From Lachnospiraceae bacterium (GTDB lineage: Bacteria > Bacillota > Clostridia > Lachnospirales > Lachnospiraceae): a stretch of 64,000 bases of DNA. Made by a program: the position numbers and the translations under genes. A model generated the notes under the pieces. It had not been told where the DNA came from. It ran no database searches and saw only the letters and a program-made list of their open reading frames with translations. The stretch is from assembly GCA_022792535.1 (NCBI GenBank), contig JAAWBG010000035.1, positions 1-64,000 on the forward strand. Reading direction: 5' to 3'. Positions 18,501-27,083 of this stretch are shown piece after piece (within the stretch, counting starts at the first letter, position 1; each line of letters opens with the position of its first letter).

Positions 18501-18899
18501 ATGCTGAATGAAGAAAGAATCCGTCTTATGACAAAAATGGCTGTCTATGAAACTGGGGAAGGCAGAGAATACATGCCCATAAAGCAATATTACCGGAGAG
18601 ATTATGTGAGTTATGAGATGATCAAAACTTTTATCACTTCAACCATAGCCTTTGGAATTCTGTTTTTCTTCTGGATGCTGTATAAGATGGAGGATATGAC
18701 AGATTTTTTCAATGGGAAAGATTTACCAGAGCTGGGCATATTCATTCTGGTCAGGTATATAATATTTATTGTGATTTATCAGGTGATCGCTTATATTGTA
18801 TATGTGCGGCGTTATAAAAAAGCAACTGCCAGTGTAAAGGAATATTATTCCAACCTGAAGAAAGTGCAGAGACTTCAGGAGAAAGAAGAGCACTTATAA
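18501..18899 (+). CDS. Conserved membrane protein of unknown function (two TM segments)
   Basis: I do not recognise a named family. The 132-residue product has a polar N-terminal 45 residues, two hydrophobic segments (about 46-66, SYEMIKTFITSTIAFGILFFF; and about 80-102), and a charged, probably helical C-terminal tail (YYSNLKKVQRLQEKEEHL) that may be a short coiled coil. The ATG at 18501 follows AGGCGGTGG, a moderate ribosome site. It is followed 17 bp later by a larger membrane protein and then by cdaA, so it may act in the membrane with the c-di-AMP operon; that is only inference from position. Confidence 0.7.
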   Translation: MLNEERIRLMTKMAVYETGEGREYMPIKQYYRRDYVSYEMIKTFITSTIAFGILFFFWMLYKMEDMTDFFNGKDLPELGIFILVRYIIFIVIYQVIAYIVYVRRYKKATASVKEYYSNLKKVQRLQEKEEHL

Positions 18900-18916
18900 C
18901 TTTTGGAGGATTGGAA

Positions 18917-19909
18917 ATGACAGGTTTGTTAGAGATACGGGAAAAATTGCGGATTTTTTATGGAAGATATGAACTGTATGTGATAACAGGTATGAAATTT
19001 GTTTTAGGGTTGGTAGTCTTTTTTCTGATCAATAGTCAGATTGGTTATATGGAGCGGCTGAAGCATCCTGCCGTTGTACTGATCTTATCTCTGGGGTGCG
19101 CGTTTCTACCGATCAATGCAATGATGGTAATTGCCGCCGGCATGATCTTAGTGCATTTGTTTGCTGTTTCTTTGGAGGCATGTGCAATTGGATTGTGTCT
19201 GTTTTTGCTGTTGCTGTTTATGTATGGAAAGTTTGCCCCCCAAAATGGATATGGCACCATATTGACTTCTGTATTATGCTGTTTCCGGGTGCCCCAGGTA
19301 ATGCCGGTGGCCGAAGGGCTGCTGAAAGAACCTTCTGCATACTTATCTGTATTGTGCGGGACAGTTACTTATTATTTTGTGAAAGGCGTGCAGGATAATC
19401 TTGTGAATTTTACAGCCACCGAGGAGACAGAAGGACTTTCCAGATTTACAGCGGCATTAAAAATTCTGGTGGGCAACAAGGAAATGTATCTGGTTTTGGC
19501 GGCTTTTTTTATCACCGCCCTGGTGGTCTATGTGATTCGACGTCAGTCCATCAATTATGCCTGGAGAATTGCGATGTTTGCAGGAAATATGGTGGAACTG
19601 GTGATCCTTCTGGTGGGATATATTGTGTTGGATAAGACAGAGAATATTTTGTGGATTATTTTGGGTATTCTGTTATCTTTCGGAGTTTCGCTGATATTGG
19701 AATTCTTTTTCTATCATCTTGATTATTCCAGAATAGAGCGGGTACAATTTGAAGATGATGAATATTATTATTTTGTGAAAGCGGTGCCCAAAGTATTTGT
19801 GGCTCAAAAAGATAAAAAGGTGAAGCAGATCACACCCAAAAAACGGACTACAGTCAATCGGAGAAGATTGGCGGAAGAATTGGATATCGACCAGGATCTG
19901 CTGGATTAA
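18917..19909 (+). CDS. Conserved polytopic membrane protein upstream of cdaA
   Basis: This 330-residue protein has about eight hydrophobic segments between residues 20 and 265, and then a charged cytoplasmic tail with YYYFVKAVPK, a lysine-rich stretch (KDKKVKQITPKKRTTVNRRR) and an acidic end (DIDQDLLD). No catalytic motif is recognised. I use ATG 18917 because GGAGG lies 7 bp upstream; a TTG at 18911 is in frame but too close to it. It precedes cdaA by 21 bp, so both are probably on one transcript. A role near CdaA or in envelope homeostasis is possible but unproven. Confidence 0.7.
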   Translation: MTGLLEIREKLRIFYGRYELYVITGMKFVLGLVVFFLINSQIGYMERLKHPAVVLILSLGCAFLPINAMMVIAAGMILVHLFAVSLEACAIGLCLFLLLLFMYGKFAPQNGYGTILTSVLCCFRVPQVMPVAEGLLKEPSAYLSVLCGTVTYYFVKGVQDNLVNFTATEETEGLSRFTAALKILVGNKEMYLVLAAFFITALVVYVIRRQSINYAWRIAMFAGNMVELVILLVGYIVLDKTENILWIILGILLSFGVSLILEFFFYHLDYSRIERVQFEDDEYYYFVKAVPKVFVAQKDKKVKQITPKKRTTVNRRRLAEELDIDQDLLD

Positions 19910-19930
19910 AGAGAGAAAGGGGATGAAAAA

Positions 19931-20836
19931 ATGATACAGGATTTGTTTGCAATATTGAATTCTTTTGCAGCAAAATACCTGTTTTGGATCGACAGACATA
20001 CGATTACCAAAACCGATATTGCGGAGATTATTATTATTTCATTCCTGATCTATAATATATTAGTCTGGTTTAAACAGACCAGAGCGTGGAACTTGTTAAA
20101 GGGAATCATTGTGGTGCTGATATTTGTAATGGCTGCCGCAATGTTCCAGATGAACACCATTTTGTGGATTGCAGGAAAGACCATCAATGTGGCAGTGATC
20201 GCCATTATCATTGTCTTTCAGCCAGAACTGCGCAGAGCTTTGGAACAGCTTGGCCAGAAAAACTTTATTACCTCACTGTTTTCTTTTGACTCTCAAAAGA
20301 ATCAAGAGAGGTTCAGCGAGCGGGTAACCAATGAATTGGTGAAGGCTACCTATGAGATGGCAAAGGTGAAGACAGGGGCGCTGATTGTTATAGAACAAGA
20401 CGTGAAACTGAGGGAGTATGAGAGAACGGGAATTGCTTTGGATTCCCTGGTGTCCAGTCAATTATTAATCAATATATTTGAACACAATACACCCTTACAT
20501 GACGGCGCCATTCTTGTACGGGGAGAGCGGATTGTGTCTGCCACTTGTTATCTGCCCTTGTCAGATAATATGGGATTGAGCAAAGAACTTGGAACCAGGC
20601 ACCGGGCGGCAGTGGGAATCAGTGAAGTATGCGACGCCCTTACCATTGTGGTATCAGAAGAGACCGGTAACGTGTCCATTGCTATTGGAGGAGAACTATA
20701 CCGCAACGTAGATGCAGAATATTTAAAAGGAAAATTGAATTTCATCCGAAAAGGCGCTATGGATGTAGCGAGATTTAAAATATGGAAAAGGAGGATGAAG
20801 CATGTTCAAGAAAATGATGAAGCATCTGGTGAATAA
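19931..20836 (+). CDS. cdaA: Membrane diadenylate cyclase CdaA
   Basis: CdaA makes cyclic di-AMP from two ATP and is the main housekeeping enzyme for this messenger in Firmicutes, linked to potassium balance and cell-wall integrity. The 301-residue product has three N-terminal membrane helices (residues about 32-100), a short coiled linker (FQPELRRALEQLG), and the DisA_N/DAC domain with both catalytic motifs: DGA in TPLHDGAILVRG and RHR in LGTRHRAAVGIS. Length is normal for the family. The last 35 bp overlap the start of cdaR. The cdaA-cdaR-glmM order is the conserved Firmicutes operon in which CdaR and GlmM both modulate the cyclase. Confidence 0.97.
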   Translation: MIQDLFAILNSFAAKYLFWIDRHTITKTDIAEIIIISFLIYNILVWFKQTRAWNLLKGIIVVLIFVMAAAMFQMNTILWIAGKTINVAVIAIIIVFQPELRRALEQLGQKNFITSLFSFDSQKNQERFSERVTNELVKATYEMAKVKTGALIVIEQDVKLREYERTGIALDSLVSSQLLINIFEHNTPLHDGAILVRGERIVSATCYLPLSDNMGLSKELGTRHRAAVGISEVCDALTIVVSEETGNVSIAIGGELYRNVDAEYLKGKLNFIRKGAMDVARFKIWKRRMKHVQENDEASGE

Positions 20837-22241
20837 TCCAGGGCTGAAAGTGCTGTCCCTTCTTTTATCTATCGTATTGTGGATGATTGTAGTAAAAATG
20901 GCCGATCCAGACGATACGAAATCTTTTTCTGTTCCAGTGGAAATTTTGAATAAAGATGTGATTATGGAAATGGGAAAAGTGGCGGATGTGGTGGATGATA
21001 CGGATATTGCTGTATTCTATATTACCGGACCTAGAAGTTATGTGGAGAAAATGGACAGCAGTGACTTTAGTGTGACAGCAGATTTAAGTCAGGTGGATTT
21101 GAGCCAGGATGGGGACACCAAATTAGTGCCCATTGAGATCACTGCAAAGAAAAATGAAAAATGGATCAGTATTATAAAAAGAACGGTAAATATGCGGATT
21201 GCCTTGGAGGATTTGTCGGAACAGAAATTTGTAATTTCTCCGGAGACAACGGGAACCCCGGCAGAGGGCTGCGCCATCGGTACTGTGGAAGTGATACCGA
21301 ATCTGCTTAAGGTATCGGGTCCGGAATCTATCGTCTCAAGGATCAACCGGGTGGCAGCAACTATAAATGTAGACGGAATTTCCGGCGATGTGTCAGACAG
21401 CGTGATTCCGGTTCTCTATGATGAGGATGGAAAGGTGATCAGTTCCGATCTGCTGGAATTGAATCAGAATACCGTCACGATCAGGGCAAATATACTGGGA
21501 ACCAAAAGCGTGCCAGTGCGGTGCCAGGTCAGCGGAACCCCGGCAGAAGGTTATGAATACCGGGGGCTGGAATATGCGCCGGAGACAGTTTTAATTAAGG
21601 GAGAAGCCCTATTATTGAACGGTATTGATGCAATAGATATTCCAGAAGATGTGATCAATATTGAGGGCAAGAAGGAAGATGTAGAGGTTACCGTTGATAT
21701 CAAGCCATATTTAGAGGAGGCGGGGATTTCTCTGGTAGATGAGACCTCCAGCCAGATTGCCATTAAAGCATTGATTGAACAGAAGGAAACAAAAACCTTC
21801 CATCTGCCGGTGGAAAAAATACAGGTCAATGGATTGAATCAGGATTATGAGATTGCCTATACTGGAAATACCGTATCCGTTTCGGTCCGTGCTCTGAAAG
21901 AGTATATGGAGACTTTACAGACAGAAAATATTCAGGCGGTGCTGGATGTGTCGGATCTTGCGCCGGGAACCCACACGCTGGAACTTGAGATTACCTTGCC
22001 GGATGAGCGGTTTGAATTGACTGGTTCAGTCAGCCTGCAAGTTACCATTGAGGATAAGAATGCAGAACCGGAGGAGCCTGAAGTGGAACAGGATGAGAAC
22101 GAGGCAGAGGAAGCAAGCACAGGCGCCCAGCAGAATAATGGGTCCCAGGACAGGAATGATCAGAGTGATACCAATGATCAGAGGAATAACAGTGATCAGA
22201 ACGATAATCAGAACAATAGAGAAGATGAAGAGGTAGATTGA
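20802..22241 (+). CDS. cdaR: CdaR, YbbR-domain regulator of CdaA
   Basis: CdaR is a single-pass membrane protein whose extracytoplasmic YbbR repeats regulate the c-di-AMP cyclase. The 479-residue product has one N-terminal helix (LKVLSLLLSIVLWMIVVKM, residues 14-32) and several YbbR-type repeats of about 85 residues, each with an VEV/VPVR and SGTPAEGY-like core (near 140-170 and 230-260). The C-terminal 60 residues are an acidic and then Asn/Asp/Gln/Ser-rich low-complexity tail. The ATG lies inside cdaA, with GGAGGATGAAGC just upstream, so translation is coupled. The tail is the odd feature: it is not needed for the repeat fold and may contact wall polymer. Confidence 0.93.
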   Translation: MFKKMMKHLVNNPGLKVLSLLLSIVLWMIVVKMADPDDTKSFSVPVEILNKDVIMEMGKVADVVDDTDIAVFYITGPRSYVEKMDSSDFSVTADLSQVDLSQDGDTKLVPIEITAKKNEKWISIIKRTVNMRIALEDLSEQKFVISPETTGTPAEGCAIGTVEVIPNLLKVSGPESIVSRINRVAATINVDGISGDVSDSVIPVLYDEDGKVISSDLLELNQNTVTIRANILGTKSVPVRCQVSGTPAEGYEYRGLEYAPETVLIKGEALLLNGIDAIDIPEDVINIEGKKEDVEVTVDIKPYLEEAGISLVDETSSQIAIKALIEQKETKTFHLPVEKIQVNGLNQDYEIAYTGNTVSVSVRALKEYMETLQTENIQAVLDVSDLAPGTHTLELEITLPDERFELTGSVSLQVTIEDKNAEPEEPEVEQDENEAEEASTGAQQNNGSQDRNDQSDTNDQRNNSDQNDNQNNREDEEVD

Positions 22242-22243
22242 TT

Positions 22244-23593
22244 ATGGCAAGAATGTTTGGAACAGATGGAGTAAGAGGAGTAGCAGGTACAGAGCTTACC
22301 ATTGAACTGGCAATGAAATTAGGGCAGGCAGGAGCTTATGTGCTGACAAAGGAAAAAGCCCATCAGCCCACGATTATCGTAGGCTGTGACACTAGAATTT
22401 CAGGAGGAATGCTGGCCAATGCATTGATGGCAGGAATCTGTTCCGTTGGGGCAAATGCAGTGTATATGGGAGTGGTGCCAACACCGGCTATTGCATATTT
22501 GACCAGAAAACATAAAGTGGATGCAGGAGTAGTAATCTCTGCCTCTCATAATCCTATGGAATTTAACGGAATTAAATTTTTTAATGGGGAAGGATATAAA
22601 CTTTCCGATGAGCTGGAAGATGAGATAGAGGCTCTGATTAACAACGGAATGAAAGATGTGGCTATGCCTCTTGGTTCTGGAATCGGTAAAATCAGTTACC
22701 GCTTTGATGCGAGAGAAGAATACGTATTTTTCATGAAACAGACCGTTCCAGTTAATTTAAGCGGATTAAAGATTGTAATCGACTGTGCCGAGGGAGCCTC
22801 CCATTACACAGCAGTGGAGACCTTAAAAGGGCTGGGAGCTAATTTGGTGGCCCTTCATACAAATCCAGATGGAACGAACATCAACGCTAACTGCGGTTCC
22901 ACCCATATGGATGAACTGCGGGCCAGAGTTGTCTATGAAAAGGCAGACGTAGGGCTTGCCTTTGACGGAGATGCAGACCGAATGCTTGCTGTGGATGAAC
23001 AGGGGAACGTGGTAGACGGAGATCAGATCATGGCTGTGATCGGAAATTATATGAAAGACAGAGGGAAACTGAAGAAAGATACCATTGTGGGAACGGTGAT
23101 GAGTAATCTAGGGTTTACCTTGATGGGAAAAGAGAAGGGGATTCATATTGAACAGACAAAAGTGGGAGATCGTTACGTTTTGGAAAATATGAGAAAAAAT
23201 GGGTATAATATAGGAGGAGAACAGTCGGGACATATTATTTTCCTGGATGAAAATACAACAGGAGACGGGCTGCTGAGCGCGCTGCATCTTCTGGAAGTTA
23301 TGATGGAGACGAAGCAGACATTGTCTGAGTTGTCTCAAGTTATGGAAGTACTTCCTCAGGCTTTAGTCAATGCGAAAGTGCCGAATCATAAAAAAGAGCA
23401 TTTTATGGAATATCCTGAGATTGCTCAGGCAATTCGGAAGCTGGAAGAAAAGTTTGCAGGAGAAGGGAGAGTGCTGATTCGTCCCTCTGGCACAGAACCG
23501 CTGGTCCGCGTGATGATTGAAGGCAAAGATCAGACAGAGATCAGTCAGGATGCAGAAGAATTAGCAGAACTGATTATGAAAAATATGTTGTAG
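22244..23593 (+). CDS. glmM: Phosphoglucosamine mutase
   Basis: GlmM converts glucosamine-6-phosphate to glucosamine-1-phosphate, feeding UDP-GlcNAc and so peptidoglycan and the surface glycans encoded downstream. At 449 residues it is full length. The phosphoserine loop is ISASHNPMEFNGIKFF (catalytic Ser near 100), the metal-binding loop is FDGDADRMLAVD, the sugar-binding loop is GGEQSGHIIFLD, and the phosphate-binding loop is RPSGTEPLVRVM. ATG 22244 (MARMFGTDGVRG) is the family start; a TTG two codons earlier is also in frame. It starts 2 bp after cdaR and in other Firmicutes GlmM directly inhibits CdaA. Confidence 0.97.
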   Translation: MARMFGTDGVRGVAGTELTIELAMKLGQAGAYVLTKEKAHQPTIIVGCDTRISGGMLANALMAGICSVGANAVYMGVVPTPAIAYLTRKHKVDAGVVISASHNPMEFNGIKFFNGEGYKLSDELEDEIEALINNGMKDVAMPLGSGIGKISYRFDAREEYVFFMKQTVPVNLSGLKIVIDCAEGASHYTAVETLKGLGANLVALHTNPDGTNINANCGSTHMDELRARVVYEKADVGLAFDGDADRMLAVDEQGNVVDGDQIMAVIGNYMKDRGKLKKDTIVGTVMSNLGFTLMGKEKGIHIEQTKVGDRYVLENMRKNGYNIGGEQSGHIIFLDENTTGDGLLSALHLLEVMMETKQTLSELSQVMEVLPQALVNAKVPNHKKEHFMEYPEIAQAIRKLEEKFAGEGRVLIRPSGTEPLVRVMIEGKDQTEISQDAEELAELIMKNML

Positions 23594-23634
23594 AGAGACA
23601 AAAGAAAACGGAAAAATGTATTGGAGGAAAGAGA

Positions 23635-23898
23635 ATGGTTAGTCAGAAAGTAACGATTAAGAATCCTACCGGTTTGCATTTGAGACCGGCGGGAATACTG
23701 TGTAAAGAGGCAGTGAAATATAAGGCTTTAATTACTTTTAATTTTAAAGGCGGAACAGCCAATGCAAAAAGTGTGTTAAGCGTTTTGGGAGCTTGTATCA
23801 AATCCGGAGATTCCATAGAATTTGTCTGTGAGGGAGAGGATGAAGAGGAAGCGCTGCAGGCAGTTGTGTCTGCTGTGGAAAGCGGCTTGGGAGAATAA
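23635..23898 (+). CDS. ptsH: HPr phosphocarrier protein
   Basis: HPr passes phosphate from enzyme I to sugar-specific PTS permeases and, when phosphorylated on serine, acts in carbon catabolite repression. The 87-residue product has the active histidine at position 15 (GLHLRPAG) and the regulatory serine at 46 (NAKSVLSVLG), both in their canonical places. This argues for a true HPr rather than the histidine-less Crh. The ATG follows TTGGAGG. It stands alone without a ptsI partner and is followed by a terminator. It may be read with the cdaA-cdaR-glmM operon. Confidence 0.92.
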   Translation: MVSQKVTIKNPTGLHLRPAGILCKEAVKYKALITFNFKGGTANAKSVLSVLGACIKSGDSIEFVCEGEDEEEALQAVVSAVESGLGE

Positions 23899-23911
23899 GA
23901 GAAATGGAGAG

Positions 23912-23946
23912 ACCGGTTTCATATGGGATAATATGAGACCGGTTTT
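23912..23946 (+). terminator. Rho-independent terminator after ptsH
   Basis: ACCGGTTTCATAT (23912-23924), loop GGGATA and ATATGAGACCGGT (23931-23943) form a 13-bp stem with one G-T pair, followed by TTT. It begins 13 bp after the HPr stop codon and marks the border between the core-genome block and the glycan locus. Confidence 0.75.
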
Positions 23947-24026
23947 AGTCGTGTGAGATAGATTGAAACGTGGGGGAAAAGAAAAAGAAGGAAAGGAAAA
24001 TAGTCTTTTGAGGCTTGGTAAAGATT

Positions 24027-24887
24027 ATGAAAAAAATACTGATAACTGGCTGTAATGGGCAGCTTGGAAGGGCGCTGAATAAAGTGTATAAGGAAGTGAC
24101 GCTGATCAATACAGATGTGACAGAAAGCGAAGGGGTAAAGGCTTTGGATATCACAGATGTGGAAGCAGTTCTGAAGATGATAAGACAGGAAAAGCCGGAT
24201 GTTATAATCAACTGTGCCGCCCATACAGCGGTGGAATTGTGCGAAAGCCAGTGGGATCTTGCCTATCGGATCAATGCTATCGGGGCGCGGAATTTGAGTA
24301 TTGCCGCAGCGGAAGTTGGAGCAAAGATGATACAGGTGTCTACAGATTATGTGTTTGATGGGACAGGCAGCAGGCCTTATACAGAGTTTGATGAACCAGG
24401 GACATGCAGTGCCTATGGCAAGACAAAGTTGGAAGGGGAAAGATTTGTAAAAGAGTTTGCCCCGAAACATTTTATCTTAAGAACAGCATGGCTCTATGGA
24501 GAAGGAAAGAATTTCTTGAGAACCATGTTGAAACTTTCCGAGACAAAGGGAGAAGTGCGGGTAGTAAAAGATCAGTTTGGAACTCCCACCAGCGCTGCGG
24601 AGCTGGCAAGACTGATCCACTATTTAGAGCCTACCGAAAATTATGGAACTTTCCATGCCACCTGTGAAGGACAGTGCAGCTGGGCGGAATTTGCGGAGAA
24701 GATTTTTCAGATGGCAGGGAAATCCACAAAGGTGATTCCTATTACCACGGAAGAATATCATGCAAAAGTAGAGAGGCCGGCATACTCTGTGTTGGATAAT
24801 TATATGCTGGGGCTGACGACAGATTATAGAATGGCAGATTGGGAAACAGCCCTGAGAGAATTTATGGATACCTGCCAGGAAATTTAA
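24027..24887 (+). CDS. rfbD: dTDP-4-dehydrorhamnose reductase
   Basis: RfbD carries out the last step of dTDP-L-rhamnose synthesis, reducing the 4-keto sugar with NAD(P)H. The 286-residue product shows the Rossmann motif ITGCNGQLGRAL at the N-terminus, STDYVFDG near residue 112, and the SDR catalytic YGKTKLEGE (Tyr, Lys) near 130. ATG 24027 (MKKILITG) is used, though the nearest GAGG is about 13 bp away; a TTG at 24015 is in frame. It opens the glycan locus but is separated from the other three rhamnose genes (34.9-40.5 kb) by glycosyltransferases and membrane proteins. Confidence 0.94.
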   Translation: MKKILITGCNGQLGRALNKVYKEVTLINTDVTESEGVKALDITDVEAVLKMIRQEKPDVIINCAAHTAVELCESQWDLAYRINAIGARNLSIAAAEVGAKMIQVSTDYVFDGTGSRPYTEFDEPGTCSAYGKTKLEGERFVKEFAPKHFILRTAWLYGEGKNFLRTMLKLSETKGEVRVVKDQFGTPTSAAELARLIHYLEPTENYGTFHATCEGQCSWAEFAEKIFQMAGKSTKVIPITTEEYHAKVERPAYSVLDNYMLGLTTDYRMADWETALREFMDTCQEI

Positions 24888-24892
24888 AAAAT

Positions 24893-24921
24893 TTGCATTG
24901 TTATCCTAAAAATGCTATAAT
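24893..24921 (+). promoter_or_regulatory. Strong sigma-A promoter at the head of the glycosyltransferase genes
   Basis: TTGCAT (24893-24898), a 17-bp spacer and TATAAT (24916-24921) with an extended TG lie directly after the rfbD stop codon. The transcript would start near 24928 and have a leader of about 75 bases before the first glycosyltransferase, so the long operon has its own promoter independent of rfbD. Confidence 0.75.
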
Positions 24922-25003
24922 GTCGGCAGGATTGGCAGGGATACAGCCTTCCAGGGGAAGCAGATTGGCCAAAAGGCATACAAAGGATTGGGAAACAGAG
25001 AAA

Positions 25004-25996
25004 ATGGAACGCATAGAAATATCAGTGATTATTCCAGTATATAATTCAGAAAAGTATATTATAAAATGTCTGGAGTCCCTGAACAGACAGAGTATGAAAG
25101 AGATTGAGGTAATCTTGATCAACGATGGGAGTACAGACCATACGGAAGAATTGGTGCTTCAGTATCAGAAGGAGCACGATCTTTTGATCCGCCTCTTTTC
25201 CAGAGAGAATCAGGGTCAGGCGGCGGCGCGGAATTTTGGAATTTGTCAGGCAGTGGGAACTTATATTGCTTTTATGGACAGTGATGATTATGTGAAAGAA
25301 GATTATCTGCAGCGATTGTATGAGACAGCTCAGAAATATCAGTCTGAAGTTGTTACCTGCGGGTATCAGAGCGTAAAACCAGACGGGACGGTTTTGCAGA
25401 CCACGCTGGTTTCCCCCTTTGAAACTGTGACAGACTATGGGAAACCAGGTGTGTTTGTGGTATGGGCAAAATTGTTTGCAAGGGATTTCATTGTTAGAAA
25501 TAAGTTTCAATTCCCGGAGGGAGGCAAGATCTATGAAGACGTGCCCTTTTCTCTGGAGACGAAATTTAAGGGAAAAAATGTCAAGGCAATTCAATATGCA
25601 GGATATTATTATGTGCAGCATGAGGCCAGTACGATGGCTTCTTCTAGGGTGACCAGCAGACGTTTTCCTTATAAAAAGATGGATGAGAGTATTCGCAGTA
25701 TCCTAGAGGAGGAAGCGGCAGATAAGGATCAGTTTGAATTTGAGGTTCTGCACTTTTTTACAGGATTTTTGTTTTTTTACTGCAGAAAAGCAAAAAAAGA
25801 AGATATCATGAAGTTGACTGCTTTTGCAGAAAAAGAGATTAGAAAATATTTTCCAGAATACAAAAAGAATCCGTATCTGGGGGTGAGCCAGGTAAAAGAA
25901 CTGCCCTTTCTGCACAGAGCGGCAATTTGGGTTTTTGTACAGGCCATGGGCATGCATATGCTGCGTCCTTTTGTCTATATAGCCACAAGGATATAG
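25004..25996 (+). CDS. Family 2 glycosyltransferase
   Basis: This 330-residue enzyme has a GT-A fold of CAZy family GT2 and would add one sugar from a nucleotide-sugar donor at the inner membrane face. The N-terminus ISVIIPVYNSEKYIIKCLES is diagnostic, INDGSTDHTEEL binds the nucleotide, and FMDSDDYVKEDYL contains the metal-binding DxD-type site. The C-terminal quarter is less conserved and ends in a hydrophobic segment. ATG 25004 is chosen because the GT2 fold begins there; upstream in-frame residues run through the promoter. The acceptor and donor cannot be told from sequence. Confidence 0.88.
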   Translation: MERIEISVIIPVYNSEKYIIKCLESLNRQSMKEIEVILINDGSTDHTEELVLQYQKEHDLLIRLFSRENQGQAAARNFGICQAVGTYIAFMDSDDYVKEDYLQRLYETAQKYQSEVVTCGYQSVKPDGTVLQTTLVSPFETVTDYGKPGVFVVWAKLFARDFIVRNKFQFPEGGKIYEDVPFSLETKFKGKNVKAIQYAGYYYVQHEASTMASSRVTSRRFPYKKMDESIRSILEEEAADKDQFEFEVLHFFTGFLFFYCRKAKKEDIMKLTAFAEKEIRKYFPEYKKNPYLGVSQVKELPFLHRAAIWVFVQAMGMHMLRPFVYIATRI

Positions 25997-26042
25997 ACAG
26001 TACTTAAGAGTGTAGGAAAGAATACGGATAAGGAGAAAGAAA

Positions 26043-27083
26043 ATGACGCTGAAGGAAGCGGCAAGGGGCCGTAATAATAATCTAGATCTGATACGTTTTA
26101 TTGCGGCGCTGCTCGTAATATTATGCCATGCATATCCTATCAGTATGGGAGGAGACAATACAGATATTTTAGGCAGAATCACTCATAACCAGATTCACTT
26201 AGGGAATCTGGCTGTTTGTGTATTTTTTTTATATGGAGGATTTCTGATTGCCAAAAGCACAGAACGTCTGCAGAAGGCAGGTCCCTATTTTAAGGCCAGG
26301 ATTCTGCGGATTTTTCCATGTTTGATTGTTGTGACATTTATATTGACGTTTCTGGCAGGTCCCTGTTTGACCAGTCTTTCTGTGAAGGATTATTTCTGTC
26401 AGAAAGATACTTATAAATATCTTCTGAATTCTATTATGGTGCTGGTTCATGATCTGCCGGGAGTATTCGAAGGGAATATTTATGGACAGACAGTGAACGG
26501 GCCTTTGTGGACCCTTCCGATTGAATTTCTCTGCTATATTCTCTGTTTTTTTGTCTGGAAACTGGGATTTTTTGGAGAAAAGCGGATGAAATGGACAGTT
26601 CCGCTGTTTGCAGCAGGATATATTGGGGCGAAACTGCTTTTAGGCGGCAATGGTCTGCTGCTGTCTGCTTTACGCCCTGCTGGGCTATTTTATGCAGGAA
26701 TTCTCTATTATGTATACCGGGATAAAATAAAACTGCGGTGGGAAATTGCGGTTATCTCTTTGGCAGGGATGATTTTGTGCACTTGGCTGGGAATATTAGA
26801 CGAGACTATTTTTTTGTTTCTTCCCTATCTGCTTTTGTATATTGGATATGGAACAAAATATAAATTCAGCAATTTTGCAAAACATGGAGAGGCTTCCTAT
26901 GGAATCTATCTCTGCGGATGGCCGATTCAACAGATCGTCTGCAGGCAGTTTGGAGGCAGCATGAATCCAATCCTGAATTTTTTGCTGGCGCTGCCCTTTG
27001 CAGTTTTGTGTGGATATCTGTTAAATAAACTGGTGGAAGAACCTATTGGGAAACGAATGAAAAATGAGAGGACGAAAAGATGA
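26043..27083 (+). CDS. Acyltransferase family 3 membrane protein
   Basis: The 346-residue protein has about ten membrane segments and the acyltransferase-3 (PF01757) N-terminal pattern NNNLDLIRFIAALLVILCHA, with the conserved Arg and His of the first two helices. GPLWTLPIEFLCYI is the family's second conserved stretch. Members O-acetylate surface polysaccharides, so this enzyme probably decorates the rhamnose-containing glycan. RBS AAGGAGAAAG precedes the ATG, and the end overlaps the next gene by 4 bp (ATGA). Confidence 0.9.
   Translation: MTLKEAARGRNNNLDLIRFIAALLVILCHAYPISMGGDNTDILGRITHNQIHLGNLAVCVFFLYGGFLIAKSTERLQKAGPYFKARILRIFPCLIVVTFILTFLAGPCLTSLSVKDYFCQKDTYKYLLNSIMVLVHDLPGVFEGNIYGQTVNGPLWTLPIEFLCYILCFFVWKLGFFGEKRMKWTVPLFAAGYIGAKLLLGGNGLLLSALRPAGLFYAGILYYVYRDKIKLRWEIAVISLAGMILCTWLGILDETIFLFLPYLLLYIGYGTKYKFSNFAKHGEASYGIYLCGWPIQQIVCRQFGGSMNPILNFLLALPFAVLCGYLLNKLVEEPIGKRMKNERTKR

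Noticed and set aside
24839-25003. N-terminal extension of the first glycosyltransferase
   Set aside because: It overlaps rfbD and runs through a near-consensus promoter; the GT2 fold begins at 25004.
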